Below are positions 35,174 through 44,227 of a stretch of DNA of 64,000 bases, in pieces. Under the pieces are notes generated by a model, which had not been told where the DNA came from, made no database searches, and saw only the letters and a list, made by a program, of their open reading frames with translations. Location of the stretch: NCBI RefSeq assembly GCF_018139545.1, contig NZ_JAGSPJ010000001.1, forward strand, positions 612,664 through 676,663. The letters run 5' to 3'. The position numbers and the translations under genes were made by a program. The first letter of the stretch is position 1. Each line of letters begins with the position of its first letter. This DNA is from Affinundibacterium fentianense (GTDB lineage: Bacteria; Pseudomonadota; Gammaproteobacteria; Burkholderiales; Burkholderiaceae_D).

Positions 35174-35545
35174 CTAAGCTGTTTGTTTGATAAGCAGGCC
35201 TATTGCTTGATCCATTGCCTTGGCAATCTTCAATGCCTCCTCAGACGGCATTTGACGAATCAATTCTTTCGTATTCTGATCAATGACCTTAACAATCACT
35301 TGGCCATTATCATCATCCACCGAAAATTCAATGCCTTGCGCATTGTCTTTTAAGGACTTGTTGATTGACTTCACCGCTTCGCTGACTTGAACCGCATTAA
35401 CTCCCTGTTCTAAATCCTTTACGGCAGCGACGATCTCTCTCTGCGGCATTGCACTGTTTGCCGTCACATTAACGGGTGGTGCAGTCGTTCTTTTCGATAC
35501 AGTTGTGGTGCTTGCCACACTTTTCCCTACTTGTCCGATCTCCAT
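35174..35545 (-). CDS. flaG: FlaG family flagellar protein
   Basis: The 123-residue protein has a disordered Thr/Val-rich start and a C-terminal FlaG domain with IEFSVDDDNGQVIVKVIDQNTKELIRQMPSEEALKIAKAM in pieces. FlaG proteins sit between flagellin and fliD genes and influence filament length; the mechanism is not settled. Here it lies between fliC and fliD as expected. A terminator separates it from fliC, so it may rely on read-through or a promoter that I cannot identify. Confidence 0.92.
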   Translation of the reverse strand: MEIGQVGKSVASTTTVSKRTTAPPVNVTANSAMPQREIVAAVKDLEQGVNAVQVSEAVKSINKSLKDNAQGIEFSVDDDNGQVIVKVIDQNTKELIRQMPSEEALKIAKAMDQAIGLLIKQTA

Positions 35546-35566
35546 GATTTCCCCCTTGAATGGACA

Positions 35567-35596
35567 AAAACCTGACCGATTTACCGGTCAGGTTTT
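35567..35596 (-). terminator. Intrinsic terminator after fliC
   Basis: A perfect 12-bp stem, AAAACCTGACCG (35567-35578) with CGGTCAGGTTTT (35585-35596), has a six-base loop. On the minus strand the stem ends in a short U run, 29 bp past the fliC stop. Confidence 0.85.
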
Positions 35597-35624
35597 GCAC
35601 TAAATACACTACTTACCGAGCGGA

Positions 35625-38048
35625 TTAGCCTCGTAAAAGAGCCAACACACCGTTTGGTAATGAATTAGCTTGCGCCAACATTGCAGTACCAGCTTGTTGC
35701 AAAATCTGACCGCGAGTTAAAGCTGCAGTTTCCGCCGCAAAGTCCGCGTCTTGAATACGGCTACGAGACGCTGCTGCATTTTCAGAGGACGCTGTCAAAT
35801 TAGCGATCACTGAATCGAAGCGGTTTTGAACCGCACCAAAAGTACTACGCAATGTACTGACTGTACTCAAGGCACTATCCACACGTTGAATCGCATCAAG
35901 TGCGTTGCTCACTGTCAGTGTGTTTGCAGAACTCAAGTTACCAGAGTTTGCAGTTACTGTTGTCGCTGCATAGCCTAGCGCTCCTGTTGCCTCTGCGCCG
36001 CCCAAAGTGATGTCAGACGATGAACTCAATTTCAATGCACCGCCTGCTTCAACACTCGCATACACACCAGCCACTTTGCTATTGATCGCGTCAGCTAAAT
36101 TAGAAGAACTGCTGTATGTACCAGCTAATGATGTTCCGTTAATCGTAAAATTGGAGAGCGTTGTCGAACCCGCTGCAACACCTGCTGTACCACTACGATA
36201 TCCAAAGCCCGCTGCCGCTGCATTCGCATCAGCTCCAGTAATATTTACCGCTGCTGTCGAACCAGTTTTCGAAATCGTGATTGCACCTGACACTGCCGCC
36301 GTAGCCGTATAGCCCGTCAACTGCGCTTGGATTGCAGCAGCAACACCGTTGCGATCGGTTAAGTTCGTATTCAAGGTCACGGTGTGGCCATCCACATCGA
36401 AGCTCGCAGCACCGCCCGTAGTCGAATATGTACCAGCCGTACCAGCAACACTAGCACCAGACAAACCTAAGCCAGATTGTGCATTCGCGTCCGCACCAGT
36501 AATATTGACCGCAGTCGAACTTGCGCCAGTTGAAGTACGTGCGATAGAAATTGCGCCTGCCGTGTTTGTCACTGCAAAACTACCACCCAACTGCGCTTGA
36601 ATCGCACCTGCCAAGCCAGCGTAGCTGCCGTAGTTTGAATTCAATGTCACAGCCGTGCCATCAATTGTCAAACTAGCTGCGTTACCGCCGCTTGCAGCGA
36701 CACCAGCAACACCAGCTGTATTACTAAATCCAGCTGCAGCTGCAGGAGCACTCACGTTTGTAATCGCAACTGCTGTCGCACTACCTGCATGTGTAATGAC
36801 GAGGTTATTGCTACCGTCAATTGAAGCACTGTAGTTTGCACCAAGCGCGGACGCTTGCATTTTTGTGGTCAATTCCGCAGCAATCGCAGCGCGATCGGCA
36901 TTATTACCGCTGAGCGTAATATTTGTGCCATCAATTGTCATCGAACCGTTAGTTGTCGCAACAGCTGCACTACCTGCAGTACCAGCGGAATCGGCGAAAC
37001 CAGCAGTGATCGCATTCGCGTCAGCATTCAAGATTTGCAAAGCGGTGGTTGAACCTGTGTTACTGAAAGTAATACCAGCACCAGTGCCAGTGACAGTAAA
37101 TCCAGAGCCAGCAAGTTGCGTATTGATTGCGGAAACTAAACCAGCTTCATTGGTGTAGTCAGCTGTCAATGTTACTTGGCGGGTTGTTGTACCGTCCGTG
37201 ATATCAAACTGAGCTAAGTCACCACTAAAGTCAAACGATGTTGCGCCACCGTTTGTGGTCGTTCCAGTTACGGCGGCCTGCACGTTGGTACCGTCAACTT
37301 GCGCTGCACCCGCTGTACTAAAGTTGAAACCAGCAGAAATCGCTTGCAAGGAAGACGTACCATTCACGGCCGCAACCGCACCAGAGAAATTGAAAGTCGT
37401 CGCAGTAAAGCCTACGTTACCAGCTGTATCAGAACTTCCTAATGCACTAAAGTTGAAGGTTGTGTTCACGTCAGAGACAACACTACCATTTGTCGCCGTC
37501 GCACCAAATGTACCAGAAGTTGTCGTCGCGATTTGACCAATCGCAGTATTCCGCATGCTAGTCGATAAACCAACTGTGATTGTTTCACCAGCGTTCGCAC
37601 CAACTTGGAAATTCGCCGAACCAAACGTACCATCAAGAATTTTTTGGCCGTTGAACGAAGATTGCGAAGCAGTACGATCAATTTCAGAGAGACGTTGTTG
37701 AACTTCGAGATTGATCGCAGCGCGATCTGATGCAGAGTTAGTGGAGTTAGCTGCTTGAACAGAAAGTTCACGGACACGTTGTAAGTTGTTCGTAATTTCA
37801 GCGAGAGCGGACTCACCTGTTTGCGCCAAAGAGATACCGTCATTTGCATTACGAACCGCTTGGTTCAAACCATTGATCTGTGTTGTAAAACGACTTGCAA
37901 TCGCCAAACCAGCAGCGTCATCTTTTGCGCTGTTAATACGCAAACCAGAGGACAAACGTTGCAACGCGGTTGTAAGACCCATTTTTGAACTGTCGAGATT
38001 GCGTTGAGCATTTAACGACGCGATATTACTATTAATGATACTGGACAT
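35625..38048 (-). CDS. fliC: Flagellin with an expanded repetitive central region
   Basis: The 807-residue flagellin is much longer than the usual 280-500. The N-terminal D0/D1 region ([37 protein letters not shown]) and C-terminal region ([20 protein letters not shown], ending NGVLALLRG) are typical. Between about 175 and 275 lie short TTFNFS repeats. From about 278 to 700 are five units of some 75-90 residues of the Flagellin_IN type, most ending near AAGF/AGTAG. These would form surface-exposed outer domains of the filament. A sigma-28 promoter lies 95 bp upstream, and AAAGGAG precedes the ATG. A terminator follows. Composition of the centre is Ala/Thr/Gly/Ser-rich, as expected for this region. 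Confidence 0.96.
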   Translation of the reverse strand: MSSIINSNIASLNAQRNLDSSKMGLTTALQRLSSGLRINSAKDDAAGLAIASRFTTQINGLNQAVRNANDGISLAQTGESALAEITNNLQRVRELSVQAANSTNSASDRAAINLEVQQRLSEIDRTASQSSFNGQKILDGTFGSANFQVGANAGETITVGLSTSMRNTAIGQIATTTSGTFGATATNGSVVSDVNTTFNFSALGSSDTAGNVGFTATTFNFSGAVAAVNGTSSLQAISAGFNFSTAGAAQVDGTNVQAAVTGTTTNGGATSFDFSGDLAQFDITDGTTTRQVTLTADYTNEAGLVSAINTQLAGSGFTVTGTGAGITFSNTGSTTALQILNADANAITAGFADSAGTAGSAAVATTNGSMTIDGTNITLSGNNADRAAIAAELTTKMQASALGANYSASIDGSNNLVITHAGSATAVAITNVSAPAAAAGFSNTAGVAGVAASGGNAASLTIDGTAVTLNSNYGSYAGLAGAIQAQLGGSFAVTNTAGAISIARTSTGASSTAVNITGADANAQSGLGLSGASVAGTAGTYSTTGGAASFDVDGHTVTLNTNLTDRNGVAAAIQAQLTGYTATAAVSGAITISKTGSTAAVNITGADANAAAAGFGYRSGTAGVAAGSTTLSNFTINGTSLAGTYSSSSNLADAINSKVAGVYASVEAGGALKLSSSSDITLGGAEATGALGYAATTVTANSGNLSSANTLTVSNALDAIQRVDSALSTVSTLRSTFGAVQNRFDSVIANLTASSENAAASRSRIQDADFAAETAALTRGQILQQAGTAMLAQANSLPNGVLALLRG

Positions 38049-38142
38049 TTTGATTCTCCTTTAGGATGCTAATTTCATCAAGCTCAAGTGCGATCAACTT
38101 TAATTCGTTCTTTGTTTCTCAAACAAACCACTGTTGCTCTAT

Positions 38143-38169
38143 TTATCGGACAAGGCTGGAAAAAGTTGA
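38143..38169 (-). promoter_or_regulatory. Sigma-28 (FliA) promoter of fliC
   Basis: The minus strand reads TCAACTTT (complement of 38162-38169), 11 bp, then TCCGATAA (complement of 38143-38150). This is close to the TAAAGTTT-N11-GCCGATAA consensus. It would give an untranslated leader of roughly 85 nt before the fliC ATG at 38048. Confidence 0.85.
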
Positions 38170-38666
38170 ATTGACATCGTGTTCTTCTTTTTCATTTTCT
38201 GCTCGCTCTTGTGCCGCGCAATCCTTCTACGGAATATCAAAAAATTTCTTTAGAGAAAAGTACGTAAAAAATTATTTTTTTGCTTTTTCTCATTTTTATC
38301 AACAAAAAACCTCAAGGATTTAAAAAACCATCCGTTAAGCTTGCCCGCAGAAAAAAAATGACCCAATTTCATTACATTAAAAACATCAAAGTTCTTTTCA
38401 CTCATCAAAGCTATTTGGCGAAAAAGAACTATGAAATGATCTCGGAATACAATCTTGTCATCTAATAACAGCGAAACAGATACAAAAAAGACATATCGAC
38501 TCATCGAAATACGCTATTCTGCCGTTACACATATAAAGCAAACAGGTGAGTTAAAAGTGATGCAGGTCGCAATTTGACTTCTTCTCTTCAATCTTACTTG
38601 TCAGTTCCATCAACCGAGGAATCCGCCACCTAACCTCAACTAGAGTATTTCGCTTCGGAGCAAAGA
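38170..38666. other. AT-rich divergent intergenic region
   Basis: About 500 bp separate the fliC promoter from the fliK-like gene. I see no convincing coding frame, repeat or terminator. Short frames on both strands here (plus 38280-38465, minus 38250-38504) lack ribosome-binding sites and protein-like composition. It should contain the promoter of the plus-strand fliK-like/fhlB/ycgR group, but no clear sigma-70, sigma-54 or sigma-28 motif stands out. Confidence 0.5.
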
Positions 38667-39905
38667 ATGTCAGAGATATTTCCACGCTTGGATCCAAGGC
38701 TTTCCATCACTACAGGCGTGGAGGCACCAACTTCGGTCAAACTCGTCGAGCTAATCAAACAAGATACGATCCTACGATTAAGTCAAGTTGGCTTAGGCAA
38801 TCATGCGCAAGCAGAAGTCGTCGCGAAACTCGACGACGGTAGTTACATCGCCAAAGTGGCCGGTGTTCCCTTACACCTTGATCTGCCGAAACAAACCAAT
38901 GTTGGTGACAGACTTTCGTTACGCTTAACGGCATTAAGTCCTAAAGTTAGCTTCTTACTCGACATGGCAAATCCGCTCAATCCTGGTGGCACCGCAGCTA
39001 TAAAAGAAGGCATTTCAAGCCGTGAAATTTCCTTACTACCGCCGCTACTCAATCACCCCTCAATGGAAATTGATCACCAGCAGTCAACTTTGAATATACC
39101 CGTTACGCAACACGCGGCCGTCGGCACTGCCTATCCAAAGAACCAACGTTTGCTGAATCAATACGCCCAAACCAACCTAACCGAACCGAGCACGCAAACA
39201 GAACTGAGCCCCGCAGGGCAATTAATTAGCGACTTACTAAGCGAAACAAATCAGGTGAGCGACCGAGCAATACGTATTTTAGATAACCGCCCTATGATCG
39301 CCAATGTCGCAATTGGACAATTGAAAGAGCTCTTGGCCCCCATGCTTGAGGATCAATTGAAACATGCTGTTCTTAAAAGTGGTTTATTCTACGAGTCCCA
39401 TCTTGTCGAGTTCCTTCAAGGCCATCGAAGCCGAGACGAAATTCTACGAGAACCACAAGCAAAACTCACCACGCCCAATCAGGATGGCACCGACTCAGTG
39501 CTAGTCGACCAATCCGAATCGAAACATCCTGCCTTAGTCGAATTGGTAAGACACCAGCTTGATACACTTGATCAAGGCAAGTTTCAATTGGCCGGTATGC
39601 TCAATCCACAGATTCCTTTTCAATGGACAATTCACGAGAAAACCCAAGACCAACGAGAATGGCAAGAGGATCAAGAGCACACTCCCCCCACCAGCATTCA
39701 CCAAAGTCATCTCAAACTTAATTTGCCGCATCTCGGTGAAGTTGCAATCGCAATTCATTTAAGAGGCAATCAAGTGCAATTAAATATTCACGCAACAAGC
39801 AACGATGCGATCTCGACCCTCAACACACACTCGGGTAGCTTGAAATCAGCACTTGAACTCAGCGGGACCGAACTAGTCGCCTACAAGGTAAGTACTCATG
39901 ACTAA
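38667..39905 (+). CDS. FliK-like hook-length-control domain protein
   Basis: The 412-residue protein ends in a Flg_hook (FliK C-terminal) type domain, with LKLNLPHLGEVAIAIHLRGN and QLNIHATSNDAISTLNTHSG. The rest is variable and partly Gln/Pro-rich. GGAG stands nine bases before the ATG. It overlaps by 8 bp the gene for a free FlhB C-terminal domain, its natural partner in substrate-specificity switching. A second, separate fliK gene is at 46850, so this is either a second ruler-like protein or one for another step. Confidence 0.8.
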   Translation: MSEIFPRLDPRLSITTGVEAPTSVKLVELIKQDTILRLSQVGLGNHAQAEVVAKLDDGSYIAKVAGVPLHLDLPKQTNVGDRLSLRLTALSPKVSFLLDMANPLNPGGTAAIKEGISSREISLLPPLLNHPSMEIDHQQSTLNIPVTQHAAVGTAYPKNQRLLNQYAQTNLTEPSTQTELSPAGQLISDLLSETNQVSDRAIRILDNRPMIANVAIGQLKELLAPMLEDQLKHAVLKSGLFYESHLVEFLQGHRSRDEILREPQAKLTTPNQDGTDSVLVDQSESKHPALVELVRHQLDTLDQGKFQLAGMLNPQIPFQWTIHEKTQDQREWQEDQEHTPPTSIHQSHLKLNLPHLGEVAIAIHLRGNQVQLNIHATSNDAISTLNTHSGSLKSALELSGTELVAYKVSTHD

Positions 39906-40203
39906 ATCAGAACAGCCAATACGCAGCGCTGTCGCGCTAAGTTATAGTGACGATGCTCCAGCGCCGAAAGTCGTCGCGAAAGGCCGCGGGATGGTGGCAG
40001 AAGAAATCATCAAGCGTGCCAATGAGCACGGTGTTTATGTTCACCAATCAAAAGAACTGGTGACATTGTTGATGAAGCTTGATTTAGACGATGCCATTCC
40101 ACCAGCCTTATACCGAGTGGTTGCAGAACTACTCGCTTGGCTATACCATATTGAATCGGGACTATCGGCTTCATCTGTTCCGCCCTTACCTCCATTAAAA
40201 TAA
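39898..40203 (+). CDS. FhlB: free FlhB cytoplasmic-domain homologue
   Basis: The 101-residue protein resembles the C-terminal cytoplasmic domain of FlhB/YscU (AVALSYSDDAPAPKVVAKGRG, EEIIKRANEHGVYVHQSKELVTLLMKLDLDDAIPPALYRVVAELLAWLY), with no membrane part. The site that is NPTH in FlhB and is cut autocatalytically is absent; the protein corresponds to the released fragment. Such FhlB proteins can substitute for that fragment in the export switch of other bacteria. It is co-translated with the FliK-like gene. Confidence 0.88.
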   Translation: MTKSEQPIRSAVALSYSDDAPAPKVVAKGRGMVAEEIIKRANEHGVYVHQSKELVTLLMKLDLDDAIPPALYRVVAELLAWLYHIESGLSASSVPPLPPLK

Positions 40204-40222
40204 TCATAAGATAAAACGCACT

Positions 40223-40984
40223 ATGCAAGCGAACTTCCCGTCATTAGGAACCGAAAATCAAAGCCCATACCAAGTTGAATCTAGACGAGAAATTATTGCT
40301 CTGCTACGTGGTTTCAAAGAAAAAAATCAATTAATCAGTATGCTGATTAATAACGGCTCCGAGGCTTTCATTACATCGGTTTTAGAAGTCGATGACACCA
40401 ATAATGTGGTGACACTTGATAGCGCACCAGGTGCTGAAGCAAATCAACGCATCGTCGAAGCTTCACAGGTATTCTTCGATGGATTGCTCGATAAAATCAG
40501 TATTCAATTTTCGTCATCAAAATTACAACGTACAATTTTTGAAAATCGTCCGGCATTACAAATGCCAATGCCTAGCACTTTAATTCGTCTGCAACGACGG
40601 GAAAATTATCGCATCAACACGCCGTTATCAACGCCGATTAAATGTCTTATTCCTATCGAAGTCGAAGAGGTCCAAAGAATTTATAAATTTTCGTTGGTAG
40701 ATATCAGTTGCGGCGGAATCGCCTTGTTGGATGAGCAGCGCATGCTCGATATTACAACCGGCACGCGCTACACCGATTGTCAGATTGATCTGCCTCAAAT
40801 CGGGCTAATTGAATTAAATATTGAGATTCGTAATTCACAAGATTTAACGCTTTTAAATGGTCGAACGACACGTCGTGTTGGGTGCGCATTCCTCAATCTT
40901 TCAAGCCGAACTTTAGCAACAGTACAACGCTACATCATGAAATTAGAACGCGAACGCAACGCGAAAATGACTGGCATTGTCTAA
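40223..40984 (+). CDS. ycgR: YcgR-type c-di-GMP flagellar brake protein (PilZ)
   Basis: The 253-residue protein has an N-terminal YcgR domain (about 20-115) and a C-terminal PilZ domain. Both c-di-GMP-binding motifs are intact: RRENYR near 125-130 and DISCGG near 160-165. YcgR bound to c-di-GMP acts on the flagellar motor and slows it. Its presence inside the flagellar locus, with a cyclase gene at 31008, indicates c-di-GMP control of swimming. Its stop codon overlaps that of convergent fliE. Confidence 0.93.
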   Translation: MQANFPSLGTENQSPYQVESRREIIALLRGFKEKNQLISMLINNGSEAFITSVLEVDDTNNVVTLDSAPGAEANQRIVEASQVFFDGLLDKISIQFSSSKLQRTIFENRPALQMPMPSTLIRLQRRENYRINTPLSTPIKCLIPIEVEEVQRIYKFSLVDISCGGIALLDEQRMLDITTGTRYTDCQIDLPQIGLIELNIEIRNSQDLTLLNGRTTRRVGCAFLNLSSRTLATVQRYIMKLERERNAKMTGIV

Positions 40985-41334
40985 ATTTGCATGTTCATGA
41001 TGTCGTGGTAGGCACTCACGAGCTTATTACGCACTTGAACAGTAGTTTGAAAAGAAATACTGGCTTTTTGCATGGAGATCATCATGTCAGATAAACTGAC
41101 ACTGTCATCGCCCATCGCAAATTTCTGTCCCATATGCTGAGAACTTGCTTGTGCTGCATTCACTTGATCAAGTGAATTTTTTAGTGCATCAGCAAAATCT
41201 AATTTAGGCGTTGCGGTGCTTGCCGTGGCCGATAATTCTCCAACACCGCCCTCCATCTTTGCGGCTGCCGCTTTTAGTTGCGCGACCATCGCGTCAATAC
41301 GACTTTTATCAATCCCTCCGATATTCATGTCCAA
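40981..41334 (-). CDS. fliE: Flagellar hook-basal body protein FliE
   Basis: The 117-residue protein has the conserved FliE C-terminus (DSVSLSDMMISMQKASISFQTTVQVRNKLVSAYHDIMNMQI, seen in parts). FliE joins the MS ring to the rod and is an early export substrate. GGAGA stands before the ATG. It is divergent from fliF by 207 bp, and its last four bases overlap the end of ycgR on the other strand. Confidence 0.95.
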   Translation of the reverse strand: MDMNIGGIDKSRIDAMVAQLKAAAAKMEGGVGELSATASTATPKLDFADALKNSLDQVNAAQASSQHMGQKFAMGDDSVSLSDMMISMQKASISFQTTVQVRNKLVSAYHDIMNMQI

Positions 41335-41393
41335 TCTCCACTTATTTCCGATGACAGAAGCATATCATCGAGAGAATTTGCCTTAATTTGAAT

Positions 41394-41417
41394 AAGACGG
41401 GTGAAACCTGTCTTTTT
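41394..41417 (+). terminator. Possible plus-strand terminator in the fliE-fliF gap
   Basis: AAGACGGGT (41394-41402) pairs with ACCTGTCTT (41406-41414) with one G-U pair, and TTT follows. It could stop plus-strand read-through from ycgR across fliE. The tail is short (TTTTTCTT including the stem end). Confidence 0.4.
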
Positions 41418-41541
41418 CTTCCATTCAAATAAATAAAACTATCGCACAATTCGTATTAAGGAAAAAACCTTCAAATCGGATCAGAACGCTACCGCGCTTT
41501 TTTTCGCTTTTGACTAGACCTATCAATCAGGAGCAGTAAAT

Positions 41542-43239
41542 ATGGCAACCGCAAATGAGGCAACACTAACGCCTCCGCCACCCGGGCTTTTTGGAATTCC
41601 ACAAACGCCAGGCGTTCGTACGATCGTCCTGTCAATCGGTGCAGCCATTACAATCGCAATCATGGTCGGCGTTTGGATGTGGAGCCAAGCACCAGATTAT
41701 CGAGTGTTATTCTCAAATTTCAACGATCGGGATGGCGGCGCAATCGTTGCAGCACTCCAGCAAATGAATGTGCCATATAAGTACTCTGAAGGCGGCAACG
41801 CCATTCTGGTTCCTTCTAATCAAGTGCACGATGCCCGCCTCAAATTAGCATCGCAAGGTTTGCCAAAAGGTGGCAATGTTGGTTTTGAATTAATGGAAAA
41901 TCAAAAGCTTGGAATCTCTCAGTTTCTCGAGCAAGTCAATTTTCAACGCGCGCTTGAAGGAGAACTGGCGCGGTCTATTCAATCTGTCTCTGCCGTGCAA
42001 ACAGCACGCGTGCATTTAGCCATCCCTAAAGCATCGGTATTTGTTCGTGAACAGCAAAAACCAACGGCCTCCGTTATCCTTAATTTGTATCCAAGTCGTG
42101 TCCTTGATCAGCAGCAAGTCAGTGCAATTTTGCACTTGGTCGCAAGCAGCATTCCCGAGCTATCCGCAAAAAATGTCACGATTGTGGATCAAAATGGCAA
42201 TTTACTATCTGATCCTAGCAAACAAGTTGCAAACAATAATCTCGACCCTTCACAACTGAAGTATGTTCAAGAATTCCAACAAAGTATCGTAAAAAAAGTC
42301 GAATCAATTATTTCCCCGATTGTTGGAATTCAAAATGTCCGTGCTGAAGCCACAGCAGATATCGATTTTTCTCGTAGCGAACAAGCGGCCGAAACTTACC
42401 GCCCTAACTCTCCTCCTGAGGCCAGCACTATTCGCAGTCAACAAAGCAGTGAAACTTATGGAAAGCCTGCTGTCGCGTCTGGTGTTCCGGGTGCTTTAAG
42501 CAATCAACCACCTGTACCTGCAACAGCACCGATCACAGGTGCACCAGCGGTGAACGCCCAAGCGAATGCCGCGTCAGCAACTGGTTTGACACAGAAAGAT
42601 TCAACCGTCAATTTTGAAGTTGATAAAACGATACGCTATACCCAACAAGCGATGGGTGGGCTGAAACGCCTTTCTGTCGCGGTTGTAGTCAACTACAAAA
42701 CGGAAATTGATAAATCGGGCAAATCGATTACTCGTGCACTAACGGAACTAGAGAAAACGCAAATTACTGATTTAGCGCGTGAAGCGATGGGCTTTAGCAA
42801 GGAGCGTGGCGACACCTTAAATGTTGTGAATAGTCCATTTGCAACACCAGAAAAAGTTCCTGCAGAGGACATCCCACTTTGGAAACAAACCGATGTGATT
42901 CAAACAGCCAAAGAACTGGGAAAATATCTGATTGGTGCATTACTATTACTCTATCTCTTCTTTGGCTACTTAAAACCGACTTTGAACAAACTGACCGGGA
43001 AAGACAAAGAGTCGCTGAAAAAAGAGAAAGAACGCGAACGTGAAGAAGCAGAGGAAGAAGCACGTCAAGAAGCAGAGGAGGAAGAAGCGGCAATCGTCAG
43101 CTTGAATTCCGAAGCGGAGGCACAAACTAAAAAGCAACTTTCGAGTTACGAGATTAATATGGATATGGCAAGACAACTAGCGTCTAGTGATCCAAAAATC
43201 GTCGCAAACGTAATTAAAACTTGGGTGAGCAATGAGTGA
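41542..43239 (+). CDS. fliF: Flagellar MS-ring protein FliF
   Basis: The 565-residue protein has two membrane helices, near residues 28-50 (IVLSIGAAITIAIMVGVW) and 458-476 (YLIGALLLLYLFFGYL), flanking the periplasmic ring-building region (DYRVLFSNFNDRDGGAIVAAL, FELMENQKLGISQFLEQVNFQRALEGELARSI in part). A Glu-rich charged cytoplasmic segment precedes the C-terminal FliG-binding end. FliF builds the MS ring. AGGAG is nine bases before the ATG. It is the first gene of the operon running to fliR and overlaps fliG by 8 bp. Confidence 0.97.
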   Translation: MATANEATLTPPPPGLFGIPQTPGVRTIVLSIGAAITIAIMVGVWMWSQAPDYRVLFSNFNDRDGGAIVAALQQMNVPYKYSEGGNAILVPSNQVHDARLKLASQGLPKGGNVGFELMENQKLGISQFLEQVNFQRALEGELARSIQSVSAVQTARVHLAIPKASVFVREQQKPTASVILNLYPSRVLDQQQVSAILHLVASSIPELSAKNVTIVDQNGNLLSDPSKQVANNNLDPSQLKYVQEFQQSIVKKVESIISPIVGIQNVRAEATADIDFSRSEQAAETYRPNSPPEASTIRSQQSSETYGKPAVASGVPGALSNQPPVPATAPITGAPAVNAQANAASATGLTQKDSTVNFEVDKTIRYTQQAMGGLKRLSVAVVVNYKTEIDKSGKSITRALTELEKTQITDLAREAMGFSKERGDTLNVVNSPFATPEKVPAEDIPLWKQTDVIQTAKELGKYLIGALLLLYLFFGYLKPTLNKLTGKDKESLKKEKEREREEAEEEARQEAEEEEAAIVSLNSEAEAQTKKQLSSYEINMDMARQLASSDPKIVANVIKTWVSNE

Positions 43240-44227
43240 AGACGGCATACAAAAAGCGGCAACATTAATGCTTGCGCTTGGTGAAGATGCGGCCGCAGAG
43301 GTAATGAAACACCTTGGTCCGCGCGAAGTACAAAAAATCGGCGCGGCAATGGCGAGCATTGGCGCTATCCCGCACGAAACAATCGCGAAAGTCTTGGAAG
43401 ATTTCAAGTCCGAAGCAGATTTAAGTTCCTCGGTTGGTCTCGATTCGGACGAGTACATTCGTAATGTTTTGACCAAAGCGCTCGGTGATGACAAAGCCTC
43501 TTCCCTGCTTAACCGCATCCTAGGTGGCAAAGATGCCAGTGGTATTGAGAGTCTCAAATGGATGGATTCTGCTTCGGTCGCGGAATTAATCAAGAATGAA
43601 CATCCACAAATTATTGCCACCATCCTTGTGCATTTAGAAAGTGACCAAGCGAGCGAAATATTAAATCATTTTAGTGAGCGTTTGCGAAACGATGCTGTAC
43701 TACGAATTGCCACACTAGATGGGATTCAGCCAACCGCTTTGCGCGAATTGAACGACGTTTTGACGAAACTGCTGACTGGCAATGAAAGTCTGAAAAAGAA
43801 ATCGATCGGTGGTGTTCGTGCTGCTGCTGAAATTCTGAATTTCATGAGCGGTGAAAATGAAGCCTCGATCATGGAAAATTTACGGAAATACGATGGTGAC
43901 ATGGCTGAGAAAATCATGGATGAGATGTTCGTCTTTGATAACATTCTCGAAATTGATGATCGCGGTATTCAATTGTTACTGCGAGAAGTACAGTCAGATT
44001 CGCTGATCATTGCACTCAAAGGTGCGAATGCGGATATGCGTGAGAAAATATTCAAAAATATGTCGCAACGTGCTGCCGAAATGATGCGTGAGGATTTGGA
44101 ATCCAAAGGCCCCGTCCGTCTATCAGAAGTGGAAGCACAACAAAAACAAATCCTGCTGATCGTGCGCCGACTCGCAGATGAAGGTCAAATCATGTTGGGT
44201 GCAAAAGGCGAGGATGCCTATGTCTAG
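43232..44227 (+). CDS. fliG: Flagellar motor switch protein FliG
   Basis: The 331-residue protein is full length. N-terminal FliF-binding, middle and C-terminal domains are recognisable (GIQKAATLMLALGEDAAAEV; NEHPQIIATILVHLESDQAS with the EHPQ motif; MFVFDNILEIDDRGIQLLLREV with the charged torque helix). FliG meets the stator and sets rotation direction. It overlaps fliF upstream by 8 bp and fliH downstream by a few bases. Confidence 0.97.
   Translation: MSEDGIQKAATLMLALGEDAAAEVMKHLGPREVQKIGAAMASIGAIPHETIAKVLEDFKSEADLSSSVGLDSDEYIRNVLTKALGDDKASSLLNRILGGKDASGIESLKWMDSASVAELIKNEHPQIIATILVHLESDQASEILNHFSERLRNDAVLRIATLDGIQPTALRELNDVLTKLLTGNESLKKKSIGGVRAAAEILNFMSGENEASIMENLRKYDGDMAEKIMDEMFVFDNILEIDDRGIQLLLREVQSDSLIIALKGANADMREKIFKNMSQRAAEMMREDLESKGPVRLSEVEAQQKQILLIVRRLADEGQIMLGAKGEDAYV

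Noticed and set aside
38250..38504. Two short opposed frames in the fliC upstream region
   Set aside because: AT-rich, Lys/Phe-rich translations without ribosome-binding sites; no conserved motif.
41228..41235. GCCGATAA inside fliE on the plus strand as a sigma-28 promoter
   Set aside because: No -35-like sequence lies 11 bp upstream, and no late gene follows on that strand.
41340..41390. Sigma-28-like sequence (TCAAATTA-N11-CTCGATGA) upstream of fliE
   Set aside because: Only 5 of 8 positions match in each half; fliE is normally an early gene.
42794..43349. Minus-strand frames inside fliF and fliG
   Set aside because: They are antisense shadows of strongly supported flagellar genes and overlap one another.
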